Source: Verrucomicrobia subdivision 6 bacterium
GTDB taxonomy: Bacteria > Verrucomicrobiota > Verrucomicrobiia > Methylacidiphilales > Verrucolacustridaceae
Assembly: GCA_945866245.1 (NCBI GenBank)
Contig: CAMBGW010000068.1
Location: 1-5,833 of the forward strand
DNA: 5,833 nt
Direction of reading: 5' to 3'
Shown here one piece after another: positions 1-5,833 of the stretch. The first letter of the stretch is position 1. Each line of letters begins with the position of its first letter. Below the pieces are notes generated by a model. That model had not been told where the DNA came from. It made no database searches and was given only the letters and a program-made list of their open reading frames with translations. Made by a program: the position numbers and the translations under genes.

Positions 1-1133
1 GAAAAATCGGAGATCTCGGAAGGAAGGGGCTGTTCCGGCTCCTGCCAGAAGGGGGAGGATGGGGGCAGAAGGAGGGCGGAGAGGCCCTTGGCGGCCCAGT
101 AAGGGGATCCTCCGCAGGAGTAGCGTTCGGTCAGAGGAGTGAATTCATCAATCCAGCCGAGGCTGAGGAGACCTTGAGACTGTTGGATGGGATGGCTCCA
201 GAAGAAGTGGAGATTTTTTGAGGAGATCCGTCGGGATTGGCCATGGGCAAGTGGAGAGCATTCGCACAGTTCGGCGAGGGCAAAGGGAGCGACCGCGTTG
301 AACCGGTAGGTGAGAGAGCGGCCGAAGGGAACGTTTTCTCCGGAGGCGCCAAAGAAGTGGGCGTAGTCGGGGAGGAACTCGCGGGTGAAGTTTTGCCAGC
401 GTTTGCTGCGGGTGGGATCGTTTTGGCCGAAGAGTCGACCCCACCAGAGGCCGTAGTAGTGGAAGGCGTAGGCGTTGTAGTAGTCGACCGTTTGGTTGGA
501 TCCGTCGCGAAACCAACCGTTGCCGATGGCCATGGTTTCGAGGGTGTCGAGCCATTGGCTGATCTGAGGAGCGTCGGTTTTTTGACCAAAGCCTTCCTTA
601 TCCAAAAAGGAGAGAGTCAGGACGCCGAAGAAGAGATGATTGTTAAGGTGAAGTTTGGTGCCGCGAACGGAGGCGAACCATCGGGCGACCTGCTCTTTTT
701 CTTTCTTAGAGAGCGGATCCCAAAGGAACTCGTGGGCGATTTCTAAGGCTAAGACGAGGGCGGCCATTTCGACCGTGTGTTGGTGGTTGTCCTGGGTTGG
801 GCCCCAGTATTCCGAGGAAGAGGGGTCGGTTCCAAGGAGGAGGGCTTGGCGGAACCAATCGGCAACTGTTTTACGCGAGAGGGATTGAGGTGCAGTGGCG
901 GGGAAGGTGGTTGGGGTGGCTTGGAGCCAATGAGCGGCCCAGAGGCAGGGGCGGGAGAAGGATTCGAGGCGATCGGCCTGGGCTCCGTGGCTGCTGGGCT
1001 TTCCGAGGATGGGCAGGTCGGCCTTGCCCGGTTTCATCAGTTTGGAGAGGGGGCGAAGGCCCTCTTCGGCCACGCGGAGCCAGTCGAAATATCCCCAGGA
1101 TGGATCCGGAGATGTTTCGGGTTTTTTTACCAC
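1..1133 (-). CDS. DUF2264 family protein, partial (C-terminus beyond left edge)
   Basis: The frame stays open for about 377 codons from a GTG start to the window edge, so the C-terminus is missing. I recognise the DUF2264 family (Pfam PF10022) from its conserved blocks, numbered from the GTG at 1133: YWGPTQDNHQH (about 109-119) followed by a helix-like stretch, RGTKLHLNNHLFF (157-169), GNGWFRDGSNQ then VDYYNAYAFHYYGLWW (204-231), RSLTYRF (272-278) and GWIDEF...ERYSCGGSPYW (326-346). The many Trp, Tyr, His and Asp residues in these blocks would suit a carbohydrate-binding cleft, and the helix-rich pattern would suit an alpha/alpha toroid, but both are inference. To my knowledge the family has no settled general function; members often sit in polysaccharide-utilization loci. 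No signal peptide is visible, so it is probably cytoplasmic. It is last in the operon seen here, and its start overlaps the epimerase stop in GTGGTAA. A GTG one codon earlier (1136) is possible but lies only 2 nt from the Shine-Dalgarno. The family call is firm; an enzymatic role is a guess. Confidence 0.85.
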   Translation of the reverse strand, partial: MVKKPETSPDPSWGYFDWLRVAEEGLRPLSKLMKPGKADLPILGKPSSHGAQADRLESFSRPCLWAAHWLQATPTTFPATAPQSLSRKTVADWFRQALLLGTDPSSSEYWGPTQDNHQHTVEMAALVLALEIAHEFLWDPLSKKEKEQVARWFASVRGTKLHLNNHLFFGVLTLSFLDKEGFGQKTDAPQISQWLDTLETMAIGNGWFRDGSNQTVDYYNAYAFHYYGLWWGRLFGQNDPTRSKRWQNFTREFLPDYAHFFGASGENVPFGRSLTYRFNAVAPFALAELCECSPLAHGQSRRISSKNLHFFWSHPIQQSQGLLSLGWIDEFTPLTERYSCGGSPYWAAKGLSALLLPPSSPFWQEPEQPLPSEISDF

Positions 1134-1963
1134 CACTTCTCCTTTTGGCAGGCGGCGAGGGCGTCTTGGATTGGGGTGAGATAGGGATGCCACATTTTTT
1201 CCCATTCGAGCGAGACGGCGCCATTGAAATGGTCTTTTTGCAGGAGGTCGAGAACTTGGCGGGCGGGCATTTCGCCGGTTCCAGGCAGGACATAGGTGTA
1301 GGGGTGGCGGGCAGAAGGTTTGAGTATGCTGTCTTTGATGTGGACGTGGCGGGTGTGGGATTTGAGATGTTTCCAGCTATCGGCGGGTGTTTCTCCGGCG
1401 AGACGCCAAGTGTGGTGGGAGTCCCAGATGATGGGATGGGTGCGGCCGAGGAGTTCGAAAAGTTTGAGGAGGGGTGGGGAGGCGGAGAAGGCGTCGTGGG
1501 TTTCGATAAGGATTTCCACCTGCCAGCTGTTTTTCTTTTTTTGTTCCTGCCACCAGTTGAGGAGTTCGACCGCTTGGCGGTAATTTTCGTCGGTCAGTGG
1601 GGTACCCCAAGTGCCGCCTCCGAAGATGCGGAGGTAGGGGGTGCCGATCTGTTCGGCGAGTTGGGCAAAGGAGAGGAGGGTGGCACGGCCGGCTTCGGTG
1701 TCACCGACGAGTTTGAAGGAGGTTCCGAGAACACGGGCGGGGTGGCGTGCGAGAGATTGGCGGACGGCGGGGAGGCCACCGGGTTGTTCCGGAAGATAGG
1801 TGGGAAGGTCGATCCGGTTTTCGAGAGAGCGGAGTTCGAGGCAGTCGATCGAGAACTGGTCGGCGAGGGAGAGAACTTGGGGAAGGGTGAGTTCCGTGCA
1901 CCCCATCGTCGAGAAACAGGTGAGGAAAGTGCGGGCGGGATTATGTGGCGCGGTCATAAACAT
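1127..1963 (-). CDS. Sugar phosphate isomerase/epimerase-like TIM-barrel protein
   Basis: A 278-residue protein of the xylose-isomerase-like TIM-barrel family (AP endonuclease 2 fold). The first strand is FLTCFSTMGC (about 13-22), followed by a helix and the CLELR strand (41-45). The four expected metal ligands are visible: Glu154 in ILIETHD, Asp181 in IIWDSHHT, His208 in HVHIKD and Glu253 in SLEWE near the C-terminus. The GTGEMP turn (228-233) matches the usual GxGxxP element. Such proteins interconvert keto and aldo sugars, epimerise sugars or sugar phosphates, or dehydrate inositol derivatives; the substrate cannot be read here. Length is normal and no signal peptide is present, so it is cytoplasmic. 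The ATG at 1963 overlaps the dehydrogenase end by 23 nt; ATG 1957 is equally possible, and neither has a clear Shine-Dalgarno. ATG 1906 (MGCTEL) would cut the first strand. The frame is open far upstream, but that part is only the other-frame reading of the dehydrogenase gene. Confidence 0.88.
   Translation of the reverse strand: MFMTAPHNPARTFLTCFSTMGCTELTLPQVLSLADQFSIDCLELRSLENRIDLPTYLPEQPGGLPAVRQSLARHPARVLGTSFKLVGDTEAGRATLLSFAQLAEQIGTPYLRIFGGGTWGTPLTDENYRQAVELLNWWQEQKKKNSWQVEILIETHDAFSASPPLLKLFELLGRTHPIIWDSHHTWRLAGETPADSWKHLKSHTRHVHIKDSILKPSARHPYTYVLPGTGEMPARQVLDLLQKDHFNGAVSLEWEKMWHPYLTPIQDALAACQKEKWW
1139..1144 (-). promoter_or_regulatory. Shine-Dalgarno for the DUF2264 gene, inside the epimerase gene
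   Basis: The minus strand reads AAGGAG here, within the last codons of the upstream epimerase gene. It lies 5 nt before the GTG at 1133 and only 2 nt before the GTG at 1136, which favours 1133 as the start. Its position suggests translational coupling with the epimerase gene. Confidence 0.55.
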
Positions 1964-2960
1964 CGAGGGTGATGACAGATTCGAGGGGTTTTCCCTGGAG
2001 GAAGCGTTGAAGATTCTCGATGGCGAAAGAGGCGGTGTCTTGACGGCGGTCCTTGGTGGGGCCGGCGATATGGGGAAGGAGGGCGATGTTGGAGAGACCG
2101 CGGAGGGGGGAGTCTTTGGGGAGAGGTTCGGTTTCGTAGACATCGAGGCCGATCTGGAGGTCGGCGGCGCGATCACGTGCGACACGGATGAGGGCTGCTT
2201 CGTCGACGACTGCACCGCGACCGATGTTGATGAAGACGCCGCCGGGTCGGATCGAGCGGAGGAGTTTTTCGGTTACGATGTGGTGATTCTTTTCTGTGTA
2301 GGGGGCGAGTTCGACGACGAGGTCGTGGTGGGAGAAGAGGTGTTCGAGGGAGGTGGAGCGGGTGACGCCATATTTCTGGAAGACGGAGTCCGGGACGCGG
2401 GGGGAGAAAGCGGAGATGGAAACACCGAAGGGGCGGAGGAGTGGGATCATTTCCTGGGCGATGGCGCCGAACCCGTGGAGGCCGATGCTTCGGCAGAAGA
2501 GGCTTTGGGTGACGGTTTTCATGCCGTCTTTCCAGCCACCGTCGCGGTGCATGGCGACGTTCCAGTAAGCGGAGCGGCGCATGGCGGAGAGGATAAGGAG
2601 GAGGCCACATTCGGAGATGGTGCGGCTGATCGAGTTGCCCCAGTTGGTCACGAGGAGGCCGTTTTCGATCAGTTTACGTGGGACGAGTTTTTTAACACTG
2701 CCGGCGAGGTAGGCGACGTAGCGGAGTTGGCCGGGTTTACCGACGGGCAGGTCGGAGGGGAGGGCGGGGCAACCCCAAGCGCAAAGGAGCGCCTCAGCTT
2801 TGGAATCGGCCAACTGTTTAGGCCACGATGCGGGGTCGGGGAGGGGTAAGGGAAGATGGACGGGGTGGATAGGCAGGGTGGCGAGGGCTTTTTCGTTGGG
2901 TGGGATAAGAAAGTCGTTTTTCTCCTCTTGGGTAAGTGGGATGAGGAGAGGAACAGGCAT
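1941..2960 (-). CDS. D-isomer-specific 2-hydroxyacid dehydrogenase
   Basis: A 339-residue protein of the NAD(P)-dependent D-2-hydroxyacid dehydrogenase family (phosphoglycerate dehydrogenase / glyoxylate-hydroxypyruvate reductase type), which interconverts 2-keto acids and D-2-hydroxy acids. The catalytic triad is complete: Arg248 in NIGRGAVVDE, Glu278 in DVYETEPLP and His297 in LLPHIAG. The nucleotide-binding loop is SIGLHGFGAIA (158-168), with Ala in place of the last Gly of the usual GxGxxG. After the second Rossmann strand the sequence is AFSPR (184-188), with Ser186 where NAD-specific enzymes usually have Asp, hinting at NADP use. The N-terminal substrate domain includes YVAYLAGSVKKL (81-92) and NWGNSISRTISECGLLLIL (106-124). 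It is first in the minus-strand operon, has no signal peptide and is cytoplasmic. No Shine-Dalgarno is visible before the ATG. The substrate is unknown; a sugar-acid or keto-acid step in catabolism fits the neighbours. The family is certain; the specificity is not. Confidence 0.92.
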   Translation of the reverse strand: MPVPLLIPLTQEEKNDFLIPPNEKALATLPIHPVHLPLPLPDPASWPKQLADSKAEALLCAWGCPALPSDLPVGKPGQLRYVAYLAGSVKKLVPRKLIENGLLVTNWGNSISRTISECGLLLILSAMRRSAYWNVAMHRDGGWKDGMKTVTQSLFCRSIGLHGFGAIAQEMIPLLRPFGVSISAFSPRVPDSVFQKYGVTRSTSLEHLFSHHDLVVELAPYTEKNHHIVTEKLLRSIRPGGVFINIGRGAVVDEAALIRVARDRAADLQIGLDVYETEPLPKDSPLRGLSNIALLPHIAGPTKDRRQDTASFAIENLQRFLQGKPLESVITLDVYDRAT

Positions 2961-3050
2961 AAAAGATCATAAGATGGAAGGGGGTGGATCGACTACCGTA
3001 AAGTAAATGCCTTGAGTAGGTTCGCAGGGTAGAATTGCGGATTTAATTTG

Positions 3051-3064
3051 TTTAACTCGTTAAA
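3051..3064. promoter_or_regulatory. Candidate operator: 14-bp perfect dyad in the divergent intergenic region
   Basis: TTTAAC-TC-GTTAAA is a perfect 6-bp inverted repeat with a 2-bp spacer. It lies 42 nt upstream of the sulfatase ATG at 3106 and about 90 nt upstream of the dehydrogenase ATG, in an AT-rich patch (about 3031-3066) that contrasts with the GC-rich flanks. Size and symmetry suit a dimeric repressor of the LacI or GntR kind, which often control sugar loci, and the position would allow control of both arms. It could also be part of the sulfatase promoter; no convincing -35/-10 pair was found around it. No regulator gene lies in the window. Confidence 0.35.
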
Positions 3065-3105
3065 TGAACTTTACTGCATGCGCGGCCAGAGGCATCTTGG
3101 AAATT

Positions 3106-4635
3106 ATGAGATACAGTAAAATTCTGCCGTTGCTTTTCTGTTTGGTTCCGTCACTGGGTTTCAGTGGGACGAATCGCCCCAATGTTCTCTTTATTGCGGT
3201 AGACGACTTAAAGCCGGTGTTGGGTTGTTATGGGGACAAAAATGCGAAGACCCCGAACATTGATAAGTTGGCTGCCCGCGGGATGCTGTTTGAAAAAGCA
3301 TATGTCAATCAGGCGGTGTGTGCGCCTTCCCGCAACTCTCTCATGCTGGGCATCCGTCCCCAAACGATGGGTCTCTATGACTTGAAGACCTATTTCCGAG
3401 ATATTCCTGCTTATTCGAACGCGGTCAGCATGGGTCAGACCTTTATGACAAATGGGTATACGGCTGAGTCCTTGGGTAAAATTTATCACTCCAGCTTAAA
3501 AGACGATAAATCGTGGTCGGTTGAAAGTTGGGATCCGAAAGGGGAGACGTATGCGATCGAGGACAATCGTGCATCGATGAAAGGAGAAAAAGGGACGACA
3601 ACGGAGGCGGGAGATGTGGAAGATAATTACTATCAGGATGGAAAAATCGCTGAAGAGGCCATTGCGCGTTTGAAGGCAAAGAAAGAGAAGCCGGATCAAC
3701 CCTTTATGATGATGGTGGGCTTTCATAAGCCTCATCTTCCTTTTGTGGCTCCCAAGAAGTATTGGGATCAATTTAAGCCCGAGCAGTTTTCTTTGCCGGA
3801 GTTCCGTAAGGCTCCTGAGGGAGCCCCCGCCTACGCCCTCGGAGAATCGGGAGAGATCATGCAGTACAAGAAGCTCCCGGTGGAGGAATTACCCTTTCCA
3901 GATGATTTTGCCCGTCACCTGATTCATGGGTATTACGCGGCGACGAGTTACACGGATGCGCAGATTGGTAAGGTGGTCGCGGCTCTCGAGGAGTTGGGGC
4001 TAGCAGAGAATACCTTCATTGTTCTTTGGGGGGATCACGGTTGGCACTTGGGGGATCACGGAAAGTGGTGCAAGCACACCAACTACGAGCAAGCGACCCG
4101 GACTCCAATCTTGATTAGCGGTCCTGGGATCAAGCCGGGTCAACGTACCACCGCCCTGATTGAGACGGTGGATCTTTATCCCACTTTGTTGGAGTTGACC
4201 GGGCAGTCTCTTCCGGAGACCGGAATTGCGGGAATGGGTTTGGATGGAAAAAGCCTGGTCCCGATCCTGAAGAATCCGAGTCAGAAGGTGAACGAGTATG
4301 TGTTTCATGCGTATCCTCGGGCAGAAAAAACGGATGATACGAAGAGAAAGTTGATCGGACGTGCGGTGAGAAACGACCGCTACCGTTTGGTCGAATGGAA
4401 AGAGCCTAACGATCCGCCAGAGAAAGCGGCCATCGAGCTTTATGACTATCAGACTGATCCGCTGGAGAAAAAGAATTTGGCCCAAGAGAATCCTGAACTG
4501 GTTGCCAAGCTTCGGGCTGTTTTGGCCAAGCTTCCCGAGGCCAAGCCCCAGATGGGTAATGAAGGCGCCCCTGAATCAGGGTACGAAAAGAAGGCCAAGA
4601 AAAAGAAGAAGGATAAAGCGGGAGACGGCGAGTAA
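3106..4635 (+). CDS. Exported sulfatase, iduronate-2-sulfatase type
   Basis: A 509-residue sulfatase of the formylglycine-dependent alkaline-phosphatase superfamily that hydrolyses sulfate esters, here probably on a sulfated sugar. Residues 1-20 form a signal peptide with cleavage near FS|GT, so it should be exported. NRPNVLFIAVDDL holds metal ligands Asp33 and Asp34. Cys72 in CAPSR is the residue converted to formylglycine, with Arg76 beside it. LGKIYH (Lys125, His128), FHKPHLPF (His207) and GDHGWHLGDHGKWCK (Asp310, His311, Lys323) line up with the known active-site residues of human iduronate-2-sulfatase, so the catalytic set is complete. ELYDYQTDPLEKKNLA (444-459) is the usual sulfatase C-terminal element. 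The protein ends in an unusual Lys-rich tail (495-504). ATG 3106 is chosen because it begins directly with the signal peptide; ATG 3064 would add 14 residues and overlap the dyad. Shine-Dalgarno is weak (GGAA). A maturase (anSME or FGE) must be encoded elsewhere. The name marks subfamily, not proven substrate. Confidence 0.93.
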   Translation: MRYSKILPLLFCLVPSLGFSGTNRPNVLFIAVDDLKPVLGCYGDKNAKTPNIDKLAARGMLFEKAYVNQAVCAPSRNSLMLGIRPQTMGLYDLKTYFRDIPAYSNAVSMGQTFMTNGYTAESLGKIYHSSLKDDKSWSVESWDPKGETYAIEDNRASMKGEKGTTTEAGDVEDNYYQDGKIAEEAIARLKAKKEKPDQPFMMMVGFHKPHLPFVAPKKYWDQFKPEQFSLPEFRKAPEGAPAYALGESGEIMQYKKLPVEELPFPDDFARHLIHGYYAATSYTDAQIGKVVAALEELGLAENTFIVLWGDHGWHLGDHGKWCKHTNYEQATRTPILISGPGIKPGQRTTALIETVDLYPTLLELTGQSLPETGIAGMGLDGKSLVPILKNPSQKVNEYVFHAYPRAEKTDDTKRKLIGRAVRNDRYRLVEWKEPNDPPEKAAIELYDYQTDPLEKKNLAQENPELVAKLRAVLAKLPEAKPQMGNEGAPESGYEKKAKKKKKDKAGDGE

Positions 4636-4652
4636 AACAAAGGGGTTCATCC

Positions 4653-5833
4653 ATGAAAAAATATTTAGTCATCCTGTTGGCCTTGTCTTTGGGATGTCTT
4701 GTACGGGCTGGAGAAACTGCCGCCCCAAAAGTGGCAGGAGCGAGCCAGCCCAACATCATCTTCATTTTATCGGATGATTTAGGGGTCGATATTCTCAGCT
4801 GTTTCGGTTCAGATCAGTACAAGACTCCCCACTTGGATGCTTTGGCGGCAGGGGGAATGAAGTTCACCCACACGTATGCTGCGCCACTTTGTGGTCCTTC
4901 CCGGGCGCTGATTATGACAGGGCGGTATGCATTTCGTACGGGGGCGGTGAATCAGGATAAAACCAGTGGTTTTACCCCGCAGCAAGAGACCATGATGCCG
5001 AAAATCCTTAAAGAATCGGGCTACGTATCTGCATCCATTGGTAAGTGGGGGCAGTTACCCTTGATGCCTTCCGACTTTGGATTCGACGAGTATCTGACAT
5101 TCAAAGGAAGCGGAATTTTTTGGAATACTCAGCCCAAGGGGAAGGAGTACACCCTCAACGGAAAACAGGTTGAACTGAAGGATAAGGAGTACGTGCCTGA
5201 CTTGATGCACAAGCTGATCGTGGATTTCATCACCCGCAATCAGGAGAAGCCGTTTTATCTCTACTATTCGATGTCTCATATCCACGGGGACATCCTTCCA
5301 ACCCCCGACAGCAAAGAGGGGGCGACTGCTAAGGAGTTGTACGCGGATAACATTGTTTACCACGATAAGTTGGTCGGGCAGTTGGTCGCGGAGTTGGAAA
5401 AGCTGAAATTACGAGAGAAGACCCTGATTGTGTATGTCGGGGATAATGGAACGGCGAAGGGCGGTGCTGAACTGTCGACGGTAGGAGGGAAGAAAATTGA
5501 TGGATCGAAGGGATCAATGCTGGAAGGGGGTAGCCTAGTTCCGATGATCGTGAACTGGCCGGGCACCACTCCAGCTGGGAAAGTCTGTGCGGATATGATC
5601 GATTTCTCCGATTACGTACCCACGTTTGCAGCAGCCGCAGGAGCCAAACTTCCTGAAAATGTGATCATCGACGGTCAGAGTTTCCTCCCTCAGATCCAAG
5701 GGAAGAAGGGGACGCCCCGTGAGTGGGCCTACGTGCAGTTGGCTCGGATGTGGTATGTGCGCGACATGAATTGGAAATTGAATGAAAAGGGGGAGCTGTA
5801 CGATATGAGTGGAGCTCCGTTTGAGGAGAAGCT
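4653..5833 (+). CDS. Exported sulfatase, arylsulfatase-A-like, partial (C-terminus beyond right edge)
   Basis: About 393 residues are visible of a second formylglycine-dependent sulfatase. The signal peptide covers residues 1-19, with likely cleavage at VRA|GE. QPNIIFILSDDLG carries the metal-binding Asp41 and Asp42. Cys80 in CGPSR is the formylglycine site, with Arg84, followed by ALIMTGRYAFRTG. Lys131 is in SIGKWGQL, His209 in MSHIHGD, Asp264 and Asn265 in YVGDNGT, and Lys286 in GSKGSMLEGGSLVPMIVNWPG; these are the expected metal- and sulfate-binding positions. ELYDMS (381-386) is the start of the usual C-terminal element, so only a modest part is missing. The GKW motif is followed by Gly rather than the common His. 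The gene begins 17 nt after the first sulfatase stop with a fair Shine-Dalgarno (AGGGG, 4641-4645, 7 nt before the ATG) and no terminator between, so the two are probably co-transcribed. It is clearly a different subfamily from the first, implying a different sulfate position or sugar. Substrate unknown. Confidence 0.92.
   Translation, partial: MKKYLVILLALSLGCLVRAGETAAPKVAGASQPNIIFILSDDLGVDILSCFGSDQYKTPHLDALAAGGMKFTHTYAAPLCGPSRALIMTGRYAFRTGAVNQDKTSGFTPQQETMMPKILKESGYVSASIGKWGQLPLMPSDFGFDEYLTFKGSGIFWNTQPKGKEYTLNGKQVELKDKEYVPDLMHKLIVDFITRNQEKPFYLYYSMSHIHGDILPTPDSKEGATAKELYADNIVYHDKLVGQLVAELEKLKLREKTLIVYVGDNGTAKGGAELSTVGGKKIDGSKGSMLEGGSLVPMIVNWPGTTPAGKVCADMIDFSDYVPTFAAAAGAKLPENVIIDGQSFLPQIQGKKGTPREWAYVQLARMWYVRDMNWKLNEKGELYDMSGAPFEEK

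Noticed and set aside
237..746. Plus-strand open frame (169 codons) opposite DUF2264
   Set aside because: The minus-strand frame carries the DUF2264 conserved blocks throughout; the plus-strand translation shows no family and no convincing ribosome-binding site.
797..1972. Long plus-strand open frame (391 codons)
   Set aside because: It lies antisense to the epimerase and DUF2264 genes, which have clear family motifs. Its translation is Gly/Glu/Phe/Val-rich low-complexity sequence with no recognisable domain, and its openness follows from the C-ending codons of the real genes.
1964..2215. N-terminal extension of the epimerase frame to an ATG at 2215
   Set aside because: The added 84 residues are Ser/Pro/Thr-rich out-of-frame reading of the dehydrogenase gene, and the TIM-barrel first strand starts only after the ATG pair at 1963/1957.
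1800..2849. Long plus-strand open frame (349 codons)
   Set aside because: It is antisense to the dehydrogenase with its complete catalytic triad. The translation is Gly/Glu/Asp/Val-rich with no motif, so it is a composition shadow.
3064..3105. Upstream ATG start for the first sulfatase
   Set aside because: The extra 14 residues would precede and spoil the signal peptide, and this ATG overlaps the intergenic dyad; ATG 3106 begins directly with a normal positively charged signal-peptide start.
4504..4534. Direct repeat GCCAAGCTTC at 4504-4513 and 4525-4534
   Set aside because: The copies are 21 nt apart in frame and encode a repeated AKL in an amphipathic helix near the sulfatase C-terminus; this reflects protein sequence, not a mobile or regulatory repeat.
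4653..4709. Lipoprotein signal in the second sulfatase (Cys15 in LALSLGC)
   Set aside because: The residue three before the Cys is Ser, not the usual Leu, and a standard signal-peptidase I site (VRA|GE) follows, so ordinary secretion is more likely.
1..5833. RNA genes, CRISPR arrays, insertion sequences, attachment sites
   Set aside because: No cloverleaf, rRNA-like, spaced-repeat or transposase signal was seen on either strand; nearly all bases outside 2961-3105 are accounted for by the five genes.

Overview
The window holds five protein-coding genes arranged around one divergent intergenic region (about 2961-3105), with no RNA genes, mobile elements or CRISPR visible. Composition and gene content suggest a sulfatase-rich bacterium of the PVC group, most likely Verrucomicrobiota (Opitutae/Puniceicoccales-like) or a relative in Planctomycetota or Lentisphaerota. 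This rests on protein style and on the sulfatase plus DUF2264 plus sugar epimerase mix; no taxonomic marker is present.

Left part, minus strand, read from 2960 down to 1: a D-2-hydroxyacid dehydrogenase (2960-1941), a TIM-barrel sugar phosphate isomerase/epimerase-like protein (1963-1127) and a DUF2264 protein (1133 to beyond the left edge, about 377 residues visible). The three reading frames overlap end to end (about 23 nt and 7 nt), so they form one translationally linked operon. None has a signal peptide, so all are probably cytoplasmic.

Right part, plus strand: two sulfatases of the formylglycine-dependent type, 17 nt apart. The first (3106-4635) is complete and of the iduronate-2-sulfatase type. 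The second (4653 to beyond the right edge) belongs to a different, arylsulfatase-A-like branch. Both carry N-terminal signal peptides, so they are probably exported to the periplasm or cell surface.

The likely logic (inference) is a sulfated-glycan utilization locus: exported sulfatases strip sulfate from an oligosaccharide, and the divergent cytoplasmic operon processes the released sugar or sugar acid. A 14-bp perfect dyad (TTTAAC-TC-GTTAAA, 3051-3064) between the two arms is a candidate operator. The DUF2264 protein is the least understood member. The window does not prove a new system, and the substrate cannot be read from the sequence.
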